Of a stretch of 64,000 nucleotides of DNA, positions 1 through 13,700 are shown one piece after another; the stretch's first letter is position 1, and every line of letters starts with the position of its first letter. The position numbers and the translations under genes were made by a program. The stretch is from Nomia melanderi (taxonomy: Eukaryota > Arthropoda > Insecta > Hymenoptera > Halictidae): assembly GCF_051020985.1 (NCBI RefSeq), contig NC_134999.1:2666001-2730000 (forward strand), in the 5' to 3' direction. The notes under the pieces were generated by a model that worked only from the letters and a program-made list of their open reading frames with translations, made no database searches and had not been told where the DNA came from.

Positions 1-3000
1 TGCTTTGAAATCTAAGCCACATCGAATTTATAATGATGTAAAGTTTAGAGCCTATACTACTTTTCAAGATACGTTTACAGTGAGAAAAACTCATGATTGG
101 CAAGGAACGCGACGAGCTACTTGTACCGTCTTCCATGTATACTTCCACATAATTGAGCAGTTTCTCGCGAAAATAAATGTTTATATATATTTTTCATCAA
201 GTTTTCTTGCTGTTTTAGCTGGAGAATATTTAACGTTAATTCATAATAATAACTTCGTTATATTTAGCTATGCTGTTAGCTAATGTTGTTTTCTTCTTTT
301 CCCTTTTTTTTCTGCTAAAATAACAAGAAAATATGTTACCGTGGTTTGTGAATATTATTTTATTTTTTCAAGAATTTTTGAACACCGGCGCGCCAGTATT
401 TTTTTTGTCAAAGTATTACTGTCGGTCACCGAGCGTAATGCCGCACACATGTTGACAGTTTGTTTACTGGTTACCTTTTTGTCGCGGTTCTTATCATGTC
501 GTTGCGTATTCTCCGTCCTTGATAAGGATTTGTACCAAGAAATTTTTCGTATTGTTGTAACGTGTGTCATCAGAGGATTACTTTTGTCAATAGCGGTCGC
601 TTACCCGTTTTGCTACTTTGATTTTGATTCGTTATTTTACCATTTACAGTATTGAAGATAGAACCAGTAGAGCATGTAATATTTTCAAGCGACGTGGAAC
701 GTTCAGCATTTACTCCTTAGTGAATTATAAGTAATTACGTAACATTGGCCTAAAATAATGTAGAAGCGACCGTTTCGTACACAGAGTGACTCGAGAGTGG
801 CGTCATCGAATTTACTGTTGTATTCTACACCTAGAAATTAATATACATCGTCTTATAAATATGGCATCCAAAACTGTTAACTTTTGAGATATAATTACTT
901 TTTCGTTATTGTAATATGTTTGAGCTATTAAGATCATTCATGTTTATTTTGGTATATGGTATACGTTTATGGTATACTCTACGTAAATAAAATATGTTAA
1001 ACAATTTAAATAAAACATTCGAAATATTTGTAATATTGTAAAAAACAGTATTTAAAATTCAGATAAGTCAAATTATATTCTACGATCATATCATATATTT
1101 GAAACAATATTTTATACTCTTAGAGGTTATATCACCGGAAATGGTTCTAAGGCCTATGGCTACTAATATTGTTCATGTGTTCAAGGTTTAGAATATTTCA
1201 CTAAATTTTGTGATACCACTTTTTAATTTCTGTATATATACAGAGTGTCTCATGTAATTGAACTGTAAATATGATTTGGTATGTACTAAGTTTGTATCAC
1301 GTCAAAGTGGATAGCTTTAGACGCTTCAGTTTTAAGTTCTAATAGTGAATTTATAGGTATACTTTGCAGTTTCAATTATACGTTCATATATACGATAATA
1401 ATATAAAACTGTACAAGATCGAAAATTATTTCATTTTGTTTTACATTATTATTTCAATTTTGTGGGGCACACTGTGTATGCAGAAAGAAAAATTACGTAC
1501 TTAAATAATTTAAATTAACGTAATTAAAAAAGAAAAACGAGTTACGAAGGGATTATTACGAGCGAATTATTACGAGCGAATTTCAACTAGTAATTTTATA
1601 TTGAACACACTCGTGGCCTTTATTAATATACATATATATTATATTAAAATATTGCTACTGTTCTATAATATAATAAAGACGTAGGGATATCGCGCGACTC
1701 TTTGTATTGCATACCTTCAATTTAACTTAAGGTAAATTGCGCGGTTCATATAAAAGGACAGCAACGAGGTTCTGCGGAAGTATGGAAGAGTGAATGCGTG
1801 AGAGAGAATGCTATAATAAAAGATATAACGTACGAATGTTAAAAAATGTATAATATATGGCAGTCTGGTACGCTATAAGGATTTTAAATCAGTTTTCTTT
1901 CTTAAAAAAAAAAGAAAAAAAAATAACAAAAAGTAAGCGAAGATTTGATAATCTCCGAGTGTTGTCAACTTTTTGACGGAATGCAAACAAAGAGTAAATG
2001 GTTAAGTAGGAAAGATAATGAGGAAGAGTTGAATAACAAAGTGTCTGATCATGCTATATTAACATCATCACATGTTACAATAAACACGAGGGGAAAGTAT
2101 AGAAAAAATGAACGATAGATATTTTTCGATTATATTTAATACTATATAATTTACAAATTAGTAGTGTTATATTATTATTAATATTATTAATATTATTATT
2201 GTATTAATATTTACAATTTAGTAGCGTTATTATTATTAATTATTATTATTATTATTATTGAAATAATATTAAAATGATAAAAGCATTTTATAGTCGTCTA
2301 TTTGTACTTATTGAATGTGCATAAGAATGCTTAAATATTTCATACATTTATATGCAAGTCTAATATTCGAGAATATAGATTAATATCAATTTTATAAAAA
2401 AAATTCTACCCATATAAAACGCTTGGTGAAAACTTTTCAGACATTCCAAAAAATTCTTATGAAATGTTTTTAATTACATTGGAATTTTTCAAATATTTAG
2501 TATTTTTTAACAGCTTTTATATTTGTAACGAACTTTTTCCTGTATGTATTTGAAGTTTACTTAAATGACTACGTCTGAAAATACGACACGCCTTATACGT
2601 ACTCTCCATTTATTCATATACAAGAAAATTTATAAGCACTCTTAATATAGAGCTGATCAAAATCAATATTCCTTATGAAGGTAAACAATACACTTTTTAA
2701 TATTTTATGACTGTGTAATACCTGTAAATATGTAAATTATCATATGATAAAATTTTGGACTTAAAATATCATACGTGTAAATTGGTATTACCATACCTTC
2801 ATAAGGTTACTAATAATTGATTTACGTTTACAGTGGTGGTCAGAAGAACATTTAATACAATTTGTTAAAAAGAGCTAGATGTTATAGTGGTAAAACTGAA
2901 GAGCAAATTAATGTAGGAATTGAACTAAAATAATTTAAATAATGACATTTAATGAAAAGTAGACAAATTCAACTTCAGATTTTTGTTACTACCTCTTTGT

Positions 3001-4396
3001 TGTAAGAAATATTTATATACCAGATTAAATTACCATATATATTGAGTGCACTATAACTGATTGCAAATATAATTACTAATGTGGCATAATATACTATAAT
3101 TTTTTTATTGGGAAAATATGTGGGGTAAACTAAACAAAATGCAGTTGTATTATAGCATATCACATTGTAATTACAAGTCTGGGTTGGTCATTGTAACTAT
3201 ATAAAAAGATGAATTTCAAACTTTCTTGTGATCACCACAGTAAATCAGTGGTGCGCATCGCGTTCATCGTATCACGGTGCTACATTTTTTCGTTATTACA
3301 TATCCAAGCGTGTTAATAAAGTAAGGTGGAAGAAAAAATATGTTTCTATTCCTTCAAATGAAAAAAAAAAGAAAATATTCATGTAATTTTCGATGACCGT
3401 GGACATTTTGTCATGAACCTATTAAAAATCTGCCAAGAATTCTATTTTGATATAAATAAATGTTCATAGCAATATTATGGAGTACATGAAACCTGAACAC
3501 ACATAAAACACACAAGGTACGATCACGGAGACGCATAGACATTGTATTTTACTGAAAAATAATATTATTTGTTGGGTGCGAGGATATATAAAAAATCACT
3601 TGTACTTTACAGAGAAAGTTAGACATTGTTTAAATAAAACAATTATATTATATGTGTTATATATATTATTAATAGACCAAAAACGTTTAAGCAATTCATA
3701 TTTGTGAAAATCTCATTTAAATTAGAATAAATTAGAATAACAGAAAATAATAAATTTATTAAATTAAAAATAAAATAAAATTTATACATACGCAATTATC
3801 ATTCCATTTTTATTTCAAGGTGAGTATAAATATTAATTTATAAATTTGATTAAATTTATTACATATTGGCTAACAACTATTAATATCATTTCTAGGTTGC
3901 TCACCGTTTACGTTTTGATATCTAAATTATAGTTAAAAATGTTATTTTAAAACATGTTAATTATACAAGTAAAGTTCTTGCAAACCTGGCACTCATATAA
4001 GTGTTTACTATTTTTCTTTTGTTAAATAATCTTTACAACTTTAACGAATCACTGTTGTGGTATATCATATGTTAGCACAATATTAATTATCCAAAATTAT
4101 TATCATATTATAAGTCCTAAAGATAATTAGTATAAAGTATTTATTATCTTAAGTAGTAAGAATAAATGTTATAAAAGCCCCGTGATTGCAAATTTCTATA
4201 ATAATTATTATTATGATTATCATCATAATACTATTTCTTAAACTAAACCAATTTAATATCCATTCATATTTTAACTTTTATATGAAAGTGTGATTTATTT
4301 CTATGTGAAATGTATAATTAAGATGGTTAACATTGTTTAGTTATATTTATTACTGATTACTAATGTTCTACTTTAATTTTTGGTATATTTTTTCAG
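1..4396. other. AT-rich non-coding stretch left of the unidentified exon
   Basis: No convincing coding exon was seen on either strand. Short open frames at 5-283 and 341-655 have low-complexity translations and no splice context. A slightly CpG-richer patch lies at about 360-830. An ATT/AAT microsatellite is at 2166-2268, and a 15-bp unit is duplicated in tandem near 1550-1580. A piece at 1238-1290 resembles the end of the mariner-like element found at 61.4 kb. Confidence 0.5.
2166..2268. repeat. ATT/AAT microsatellite, interrupted
   Basis: Runs of the trinucleotide ATT and its permutations occur in two blocks, separated by a short duplicated segment containing 'ttagtagcgtta' or 'ttagtagtgtta'. 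The duplication of that linker suggests growth by local slippage or duplication. Confidence 0.8.
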
Positions 4397-4657
4397 ATAA
4401 TTGCTTAATCGGTAAAGGATTTTCAAACTACCCGCGCTATCACGTGTTCATTTCATTCTCTGAGACACCTGTTCAGCTTCAACTGGCAACAGCGCAATAT
4501 GTTGCACCTGCGCTTAAGTTTCTCTGTGAACGTCGACAGCGTTGTCTCGGATGTTATGTGCTTTTTATGGACGAAGAATGTCGAGTTACACTAGACAAAG
4601 CCATGCCACAGAAAATGTCTTCTCAGGCTCTTCTGACGATGATACTGGCTACGTTAG
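4397..4657 (+). CDS. Single internal exon of an unidentified conserved-looking protein
   Basis: A polypyrimidine tract and TTTTTTCAG precede the exon, and it ends at TTAG followed by the consensus donor GTGAGT. Within it one frame is open for about 87 residues. The composition is protein-like and rich in Leu, Cys, Arg and Ala, with 'NYPRYHVFISFSETP' near the start and a central Cys-containing stretch, 'RRQRCLGCYVLFMDEECR'. Two bases complete a split codon at the start and one base is left at the end, so the exon is phase-symmetric (1-1). I do not recognise the family. Its phase cannot be joined directly to the MEKK4 exon at 10575, because that join meets a stop. It therefore probably belongs to another gene, or needs an intermediate exon I have not found. 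If unspliced, the frame stops at 4677. Confidence 0.6.
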
Positions 4658-6100
4658 GTGAGTTTTACGCGTCATAGAACCTAAGCACGTGGTTGGTGCA
4701 TTTTTGTATAACACGAAATACGACCGGCTCGATACGCGATTGGATGTCCATACTTTGTTTACATGTCATCGAAAAGTTACACATTTTTAATAACGAATAA
4801 AGTAGATCGTAGATTTATGTAACACAGCAGAGAGGAAATATCATATACACGTTAATCGCCAGTCCCTCAGAGCTAGTTGTTTTGTAACATGCAACTTGTG
4901 AGCAACATTCGTTTCTATTTCATTGACCACTTAAGTTCACAGTTTAACAATTATTCCTTGGCGCTATGACAATATTATGTGACTTAGAATAGTTGCGGAT
5001 GTTGCAAGAAAAAAATAGAATCATTCGATGTGCATGTCAAATTATTAGTGCTATGTAAATAATTCTTATTTTGATGTATATGACGCCTAACAACGCGCAA
5101 GTGAGATTACCCGATATGAAGCGGATTAAATAATTGGAGAATTTGTGTAATCCGTTCGCAGCGACAGTACGTGCATCGTTTTCTGAAATGTGTGAAGAAT
5201 ATACAGGATGTTCCAAAAGTACGGGACAACCCGTGATATTCAGATTATTCGCAATAGTATTAGTCGAAAAGTCCTTTATCATTTCAGATATTGATACTGC
5301 GTTTCCGAGATATTAATAATTGAAAATGTAAGGTTCGATTTCCGGGGCGCGCATTTTAAACTGCAGTCAGCTGAGTGTTTGACCGTACGAGTAGTACCTA
5401 CGTGTACACGTAATTAGAAAACATTTATGACTTCTCTTTGAACATTATAGTTTGACTTTTCTACAGTCTTTAAAGTACTTTTTACAATAATTTGCATACT
5501 TGTTGTCAGTAATGTATTATACCTCACGGACAAGTTTTACCCAGACAAAAGCTGTTATTATAAATTATCATAAGACTCACATGCAATAATTTAGAAAGAA
5601 ATACTCTTTACAATGATACACTTGGTTCAATGTTTCTTTTCAGTTTGAATGCGCTATTGATTAATTAGATCTGAATAAATGTGAAATTTTTAACTGTACT
5701 AATTAACTCAAATTTTTATAAGAGTCACAATATAATGAAAACACCATGGCATTGAAAAATAATATTGAAAAATAATTGAAGATACATGTACGTTAGTGTA
5801 AAAATATTTAATATTTATCTACATACTGACTTTCATTATGTTTTTCACAAGAAGAATTCTAGTGATTGATAAATGCCTGTTAACGTTCCAAATCACAAAA
5901 CAGTTAGCAGAAATATTATGGCTATTTTAAAATTTCGGGGATGTGGATACGATCGGCAATAGTTCGAAGTATATAGTAGCGTATGGAGGAATAACGAATG
6001 TCGAGACAGAAAATGTTTGTTACTTTATTTGAAAAATTGTATAGATCAAGGAAGTATCATAGTATTCGTTTCGTTGATGTGTTTGCTTTTATTCTGCGTT
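4658..6100. other. Non-coding stretch with a possible mobile-element fragment
   Basis: No second exon of the 4397-4657 gene was recognised here. Near 5199 the motif 'tatacaggatgttcc' is followed by a moderately GC-rich segment to about 5400. That start resembles the terminal motif of Tc1/mariner-type elements seen elsewhere in the window (61428 and 1238), so it may be an old element end. The open frames at 5037-5282 and 5134-5316 overlap on opposite strands within this segment and look non-coding. Confidence 0.4.
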
Positions 6101-6225
6101 CAGTTGTCTCTACGTAACTGAACACGTGCACTTAATCACGTGCAACGTCTGCGAGTTCGCTTTTCAGTCTGCGGCTGCCAGCAGTCGCTGCCAAAAAATT
6201 TACCTGTAGATATGGAAAGTAAGTG
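6101..6225 (+). promoter_or_regulatory. Candidate transcription start region and first (5' UTR) exon with donor
   Basis: This GC-richer patch in AT-rich DNA contains two arthropod-initiator-like TCAGT motifs (just upstream at about 6099 and inside at about 6164). It also contains E-box-like CACGTG repeats and ends in ATGGAAA followed by a consensus GTAAGT donor at 6219. It lies upstream of the MEKK4 exons on the same strand, so it could be that gene's first exon. If the ATG at 6212 is used, the exon ends in phase 1, whereas the 10575 exon needs phase 2. Another exon would then be required, or translation starts elsewhere. This is an inference from motifs only. Confidence 0.35.
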
Positions 6226-7225
6226 ATGCTTATATGTTTAAAGGCCTCCCTTTGAGTCAGAATTGAAGTGTTCGGAATGCGTTGCTGACGGTCGATGTGA
6301 CTCTCGGTCGAATTTTCATGTGGGTGATAATTTGCGTCGCGAAATATAGGTTTTAGTCTGATAAATTATTTATCAATGAAACATAAATTGCACAGTTAAG
6401 CGTGTATTATTTTCTATCGTTTCAGTATCTCTTTATTATTTTAACTACAATTTTTCTGTATTCTGTGTTCTAATCATTACGGTTAAATTAATTTTACGTA
6501 TCAAAGATACTATAAAGACATAAATAGTAATAACAAACAAAAAATAAAAATGGTCATTGTTTCTATTTAACTGAGACTAGTAACGAAATCAGATTTAATT
6601 TGTATAACCAAAATGTAATACCGTAAATGTTTTATATGTATATTTTAATATTAAAATAATATTAATATTAAAATTTTATGTTAATATTTTAACTAATTTT
6701 GTGCATAAGTGTTTTCCTGTGAAGTGTCTTTTTTAATATTATTATGTACATATTTTACATTATTTTATAATAGAATTTTTTTAATTTCTTGAAAATTGTG
6801 TATAGTGTGAAAAACTACTAAGGACAAGTGAATGTAGTATTATTATGGGAGGGGAAAATGATATTAAAAGCTGTGGAAAAGTTGAAACATAGTTCGAAAA
6901 AAATACACCACTGTGGGTTTTTTGGTTACGTGTATTTACTTACGGTGTGATCGGATTCAACTGATTGAAATCAGTCCTTTAATTTTCAGTTGTTAATGTC
7001 TTGATAAAGAAACATTAGTTTGTAAAATGGTAAATGATTTTCCAAATAATACTTTCATTAGGAATACGAATGCTACGAATCGTCTAATATTTTTCGGACA
7101 CTTTGTGTAACATGATGCAATTTATTATTGATTTATTTCTGAGCGATGTTAAATCGGATTAAATAATATTACGATGTTCTTTGTTTTGATCTTATAAATG
7201 GCGATTCTTATACAAGAGGTTAATG

Positions 7226-7451
7226 TTAACACGTTCGCGGACGTGGATGCTATAGCATTCATTTTCTATGTAATGCAAAATGACACGAATGCTATAATGT
7301 TCAGATTTATAAGACACATTATCATTTTATTTAATTTTATATAGCCTTAATTTTTTCAAATTATTATGCACCTTAATCCTTGGAGTACTAAAAAATGCGC
7401 CTCTCTATTTCTGCAGCTCATTAAAATTTGTACTGTCTGCGAACGTGATAA
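7226..7451. mobile_element. TTAA-flanked MITE, family G
   Basis: The left end reads TTAACACGTTCGCGGACG and the right end is its near reverse complement (CTGCGAACGTGATAA), so the element is about 226 bp with roughly 18-bp terminal inverted repeats. The right TTAA is mutated. Inside, 'atgctatagcattc' and 'gaatgctataatg' form a second partial palindrome. It is too short to encode a protein. The TTAA signature places it with piggyBac-type non-autonomous elements by inference. Confidence 0.6.
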
Positions 7452-8016
7452 CGAAGTAATTTTAATGAAAGTCTGATAGAAACCTAACAGCTTTCAGATA
7501 AATAAAAAGTTCATTTATTAAAATCGTTGTTTCGTACTTTGTATTCTTGCATTCATTGTATTCTGCAGTTGCAAATTCATTTTGTCCAGTGTCATTGAAC
7601 GTTTACTGCCGAGAAATATTTTTTGCCATTACCCACGCAAAATTTAGAAAATTAACCTATAACTAACGTAGACATAATGTGCTGTTACTTGCGCATCTAT
7701 CTCTTAATCATTCAATTAGGACCCTTTATAATTTTCAATGTTCCTCGTGTTTTCAATCAAATTGAAAGTCTCGATCAAAGTTTAGTGACAAATTTTATTA
7801 ACTAATAAAGCATCAAATGCATATGTACTAATATTTTGTGTGCTAGTATAATGTGATATTTGATTGTTTACTATTTGAGGTCCGAGCGGATGTTTGTGCT
7901 GGAGTATTGAAAGTGAGAAGCGATTGGAAGAATGTACAATTTGGATCTTTAAAATTGTGAGATAATGAAGAAATGTGACTGATGTGCGTGAATCGTTGAA
8001 GAGTGAAGAACTAAAA

Positions 8017-8239
8017 TTAACCCCTTGTCTTATAATACCGTGGCGAATATTTCAAATAGAAATTAGCAAATTTAAATTGTTGTATAACATTCATTTAATT
8101 ATTTTGAATTGAAATTATAAATTATTATTAGTTGTTAATCATTGCGGCAAATGCAAATATAGAACAAGTATCTTTGTTAGTAAATTATTAACGATATAAT
8201 AATTCTAATCATCAGAGAAATTATAGGGCAAGAGGTTAA
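8017..8239. mobile_element. TTAA-flanked MITE, family A (copy A1)
   Basis: It starts TTAACCCCTTGTCTTATAAT and ends ATTATAGGGCAAGAGGTTAA, an inverted repeat of about 20 bp, each end including the TTAA. The 223-bp interior is AT-rich and carries the family-typical 'taaattattaacgatataat'. A CC...GG element end next to TTAA is the hallmark of piggyBac-superfamily insertions. No transposase is encoded. Confidence 0.75.
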
Positions 8240-10574
8240 GAGGGAGAAAGAAAAAGTGAAACTGGAGTAATGACGAATGAATAAAAGCCATAAAATATTT
8301 GAAATGTGAAAAATGATATAGTTCTGTATTATGAATGAATGATCATGAACAATTTACTTTGTTACTAGAATGATGGTTGGTAAACAAAATCAAGATGTTA
8401 TTCGAATCTTTTTCCCTTTCCCTGCATGCATCTCCTGTTTTACCTTAACATCATCGAGATAACATAGAGTATAAATATTATTTTATACATAATAGTATAA
8501 ATATTATTTTACTTGTTTTATTTACAATAAATATATATCTTTTATGTGTCGAGAATTTGTTAAAAATAAAATAAGTTTTACGAAGTTACGAGATAAAGTA
8601 AGCGGTTAATGCTGATTAAAATGGAACTGTTGATTCGATTGTAAAATACTCCTTGTAATTGTTAATTGAGATTCAGCATAATTATTTTAATTTCAATTGA
8701 AAATTAGTAACAATTGACGATTATAAAAAATAATTTCGAATCGAATGAACTGTTGTTAGTAATACATAATCATATTACATTTTGCCCCTTTTTAATTAAC
8801 ATGCATATATCCAGGATCAAGCGCTATGTTGTTATAAAGCCAAAACTACAGCATAGCTTTTATTAACTTTCTATCGTATATATAATATCATGACACTCGT
8901 GACACAGATTTCCAAATTAACTCAACAAACATGTACGTGTGCATCTTTTGTGCTTGAAATGTATGTAGTATCATTGATTTCTTATCAATATTCAACGTCA
9001 AAATAAATGTATAATTGGTAATCAAAGTAGAATTCCTTACTAATTGAATAAATTAATAATAATATTATAATCCTAACTAATATACTCACAAAAAAACGTC
9101 ATATAACAATGGGTTGAAGAATTTTTGTACTGCAATTAACAAGTAATCCTCTTAACTCAAATACCACGGAAAATATGCATCTGAAACTTATTCCAAACGT
9201 TGGTTTATTTACCACTGATTATTGCACTAACTAATTTGGAAATAAAAATGTTAAATATTATATACGTATAATATTTTCATAGTTTATAAAATTTCGCAGT
9301 TTAAACTTTGCTTAGGACCTTCAATTTTACTAAAAATACGAAAAATGTCGGTAATGTAAGTATTATATTATACTCTGTAGTAACGAAAAGTGATTTTGAT
9401 TCGCTACTAGTGCGCTTTTTGTAGATCTGCGGTATAGCATTATTCGAGGTATCTTTTCAAAGTATGTAAAATTCCTTCGTAGAAGGTACCAATAAGTGGC
9501 ACATCACAGAATCTACAAGCAACGATTAAGAAAAAAGCACTGTACAATTGAGCTTGACTTCGAAATTGGAGGTGAAATTGAAAGGTTAAATAACAATTTA
9601 AAAACGTTAAAGAAAATCGTATTACAATCTAATCGTTCTCACGAAAAATGGCATGAAAAATCAACACCTAGACTGATTCCATTTATGGCATGTTTACATT
9701 TCAGAGGCAGATACAAAATAAATCACCACTCTTATCGTTTCACTGTTTACCAACTTACGTACAATTGTAATTAATCAGTCTGTTATCCTTGGTTAGAAAA
9801 AAGGCAAGTACTCGAATGGTTAAAAGAATGTAAAAAGCTTGAAATTTCAGCATTTTTAACAGAATCATTACTGCTTATATATTTTATACCTTGACATATA
9901 AGGGAAATTTTCCGCAGTCCTCAGCAAATTCTCATTTTCATAATGCATACACTAATTCTAACTGGACTTTACTTTAACAATCATAAGAATTAACCACTAT
10001 TTTTAAAGAAAACTGTTGAATTGAACAAAATGATTTTTTGACGCTTTCTGTAGCCTTGGTCAGTACAATATGACACGATAAGAATGTAACTTGATCTTCG
10101 ATTTCAAGGTCAAACTTGTAGTATATTCAATACACCAGCACTAATCTCAAATTATAATATCACCAGTAGAAAAGCTGACACAGAAGATTTATTTAACTCC
10201 TGTACTTTATGAAAGCAAAAGCTTGAAATCCAATAAAATCATTTTGTTTTGATCTTCAGTTTAAACAAGTCTACATTTAACCTTTCATTGGCCTCTCCTT
10301 GTAAAACTTGAACTTATCTTCTGAAAAGGTTTATTGTATATCAACTATACTACTCATGATGCGTTGATCGATTAATTTTCCTAATCTCTGTAACACTTAT
10401 CAGTTTTGGTTCATCAATCTCTGTCATTTCAGCTAATAGTCTCAGTTACTTTTTTTTTCTGATGGCAGTTCTCGCAATGCATTGTGTAACGCCAGAATTC
10501 GCGGGCGAGGTATTTTTAGTCGAGAGATGAAAAAAAAAATTTTATTTACGCTCGGGCGATTTGTGCTTTTGCAG

Positions 10575-10709
10575 CAAAAAGGGATCGAGCAGCCCGACCA
10601 GCGAATTCGATGAGTCGATTCAAGCGATGTGTGATATTTACGGACAGACACCTCCGAGGACCCGACTGAATCGTAAGAAGAGATACATGAAACAGAAACT
10701 TAATGGGGG
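10575..10709 (+). CDS. MAP3K4: MEKK4 exon with the YG-x-(T/S)PP motif (first visible)
   Basis: The acceptor TTTTGCAG precedes a frame rich in Ser, then 'CDIYGQTPPRTRLNRKKRY'. The donor is GG|GTAAGT. The exon begins with one base that completes a split codon, so an upstream coding exon ending in phase 2 must exist. The conserved SPP/TPP-type motif and the basic tail match the amino-terminal region of MAP3K4 proteins. Confidence 0.85.
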
Positions 10710-13700
10710 GTAAGTTGGTCTTGGCTCACGCGTCACAGTATTCGTCCAAAGTAGCTCTCACCGTTGTGTCCACTTCAAAGTAGACTTCTTTAGACTCTAC
10801 TCCCGATTCTAGAAGTGATAGCTACAGGATGATGAGTCAACGAAAAGTTGTTCTTAAGTGTAAAAATAACGCGGAAGTAAAAATCTCAAGCTGATAAACA
10901 GTATTAGCATCAGCTCGTTTTCATTTGCTAATAGCTTTAGCGTACTCTTCTGCTTTTAGTGTCTGCAGTTTTTATTTCAATATTAAAACCTCCCTTGGTA
11001 TTCTGCGATTAACAAAGCCGATTTAAAGTGCTGTGGGGCAAAAGCTTTGGAATCATGTGTTTCAAACGGTATTTTATGTTTGATAAAATTTCTAAGAATT
11101 GTGCAAATGAGAAGAATGAGATATTGAAGCGTACTGAAACATCGCTAATAATCGATTGGTGTGAACGAATGATTACGAACTGTTACTCTATACCTATACT
11201 TACAAAGCAGTGTTTAGATTCTTGTGAAAATATTTTTAACTTATTAAAAAAACTTGAGAGGCAAGTCATTGTATTATAATATAATTATTGAAAACAATGC
11301 ACATAATTTAATAGTATTTATTATTCTTAACATTAATCTATAATGGAAAATTATTTTTTAGGTGCCAAAATGATCGTCTTACTTTTTTGAAAACCCTCTA
11401 TAATTTCCAAAATGATTTTCCATTTTTTTGACGGAGCTATTCTTTTTTGTACTTTGTAGATAGTTACTTCAACAAAGTAATTAATTTTTAATAATAATCA
11501 TCAATTCATTTTGCTCAATTTCAGACGATCGCGGTGAATTGGTAAAAAATAATAGACGAAATGATATTAGTTAAATAGTATTCATAATAAATTTAATGCA
11601 GCCTATAAATTTAATAATCTTCATCTTGCCATAATTCATATATAATCCGTTCTTGAAGCAATTCCAATTGAAGCTTAACATAGTCCTACATAGTTTAGAT
11701 TTAAGTGATATTTAACACAAACGTATGTCGTTTGTTCTAATCTAATCAAGCGTATCTTCAACACGATTGTAATCTAACTCAAAAGTGGCCAAACTTGACA
11801 CAAATTTGAATTTGCAACGATATAGTCGTATTCCATATCTAATAATACAATTACATTCTAGATTTAACTCAAAACAAAGCTTATCTTTTACAAAAAAAAA
11901 CTTAATACAGCATAGTTATGCTTAAATGTCATTTTAAATTTAACTGAAGACCTAACTCATACTCATTAATTACTGTATCGATTATGGTAGATTAATTATA
12001 GTACCAGTTATGCTAATTAACAACAAATGCTTATATTCCTTGCAATATTAATAATAGTGTCTACAGTTATTCGTTGTAGTAGAGTCTACAAAATGATTGT
12101 ATTACATTTTTAAAAATTTTCCATAGTTTTCAGAGATACCTTCAACGTTTTTTTTTTTATCGAAATAGTATTCGTATCATACATTACAAGTTTACAATAC
12201 AAGAAGATTGAATATATGGAAATAATTAACTGTTCATTGATGATCGCTTTGATGACTGTGATGTTTATGAAAGCGTTATTAATTAAATTAGTACAATTAA
12301 ACGATTAATGCATAAATTAACATCGCAATTCTCATTTGATTATAGGGATTTTAAGATCGTAGAGAAAGAAACGCCGTCAAAAATAACGTTTCGTAGGCGA
12401 AACACGTTAGACAATATAATTTTCAACGAAATGTGCGACAAAGCGGATCGAGATGGCGAGGACGAGGCGAATCTTGACACATCCAAAGATGGGAATCGGA
12501 AGTGTAAAAGAAGTTTGAAATTACTGCGTGGCAACGAGAGGGATTTAAAGTTAGATATAGAGGCAGCCTACAATTATGCTGAGAAATCGGATCATTACCA
12601 AGCGTCTACGCCAAATCATATGAAGGTATTACGTTCGTTAAAGGAACAATCTGTATCATTCGAATTCCAAATGATTTTTTGGCCGCTGTTCAAACCAGAA
12701 CTAATTGGAAGTGTTTACAGGTTGAAACTAGAAATAGATTCCGGTGTCTACGGTCAAAGCCCGTCGATGTAGAGGAGAAGAAGGTTCAACCCGAAGTCAT
12801 CGAGCAACGTACAATCTTAGGCAATTCGGAACCAGTCGTACAGTCGCCAAAGACGTTGAGTTTCAAAGAACGAGAAATATTTCATGATACATTTTCTTTC
12901 CTTATAAAATTGGTGCGTGTACAGTTTAAGATATATCTCGAAGTTAATTCATTAATAACGTTAATGTTATATAGTTTGTAATTAAAAAAGTATTTAATTC
13001 AATTATCAATAGACTGTATAACAACTGATTTGTAAACTTTTTAAGTTAGTACTAAAAATAATATAGTGATTTAATTTATATAATTTTGGAAAATTATTTT
13101 ATTAAATTTAATATCAGTTGATCATTTTTAGGGAAGCACAGAGCGCAATTGTCGTCGTCAGATGAGTCATGAAGAGACTAGGTGGCAAAATGAATTGAAG
13201 GATTTAATATGGTTGGAATTACAGGCTCACCACGCTGACCGGAGTCCAATGGCACAGGATGAGTACTTATGTAGGCAACGTGATGCTGTGGAAGGTTTAC
13301 TTACAGAAATAATGGAATATAGGTATATTATTTAAGAATTTATGGTGACTGAAATTTCAAACATTCCGTTCTAGTGAATTCTCAGAAAGTTCTCAATTTG
13401 ATCAGTTTTACCCTTTAATTTTAGTTCTTCTTTCTTCTTCCTTAAGACCTTTCAGTTCTTTTAAATATTTGGAGTAACAGGGAATGATTAATGCGGTTGA
13501 TAAGCAACTCTTTCAACGTATACCTTCTCGACAATACTTATCTCTTTTTAGATACAATCCCACTGTTAATACAAGAGATAATAACGGGCCTTGGATCAAT
13601 GTCAGTAATATGTGTATAGACCGAGTAATGAATCCTGGGTCTAGCCCAAACGTAGAATTAAGTACCTGTCCAGGATGTCTTTCAATGTATTGTAGACCCT

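Larger units (their letters stand above)
6226..10574. other. AT-rich stretch, possibly first intron of the MEKK4 gene
   Basis: No coding exon was recognised. It carries two TTAA-flanked inverted-repeat elements (7226-7451 and 8017-8239). An open frame at 9496-9774 has no homology I can see and no clear splice sites. A short ATG-initiated frame at 10462-10509 is followed by a GT, but its phase (0) does not fit the next exon. The missing amino-terminal coding exon of MEKK4 may lie here. Confidence 0.45.

Noticed and set aside
6212..6218. ATGGAAA|GTAAGT as the confirmed first coding exon of MEKK4
   Set aside because: Its phase does not fit the exon at 10575. It is kept only as a candidate start region.
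10462..10509. ATG-initiated frame just upstream of MEKK4 exon 10575 as its first exon
   Set aside because: It would end in phase 0 at a weak GTATTT donor, whereas phase 2 is needed.
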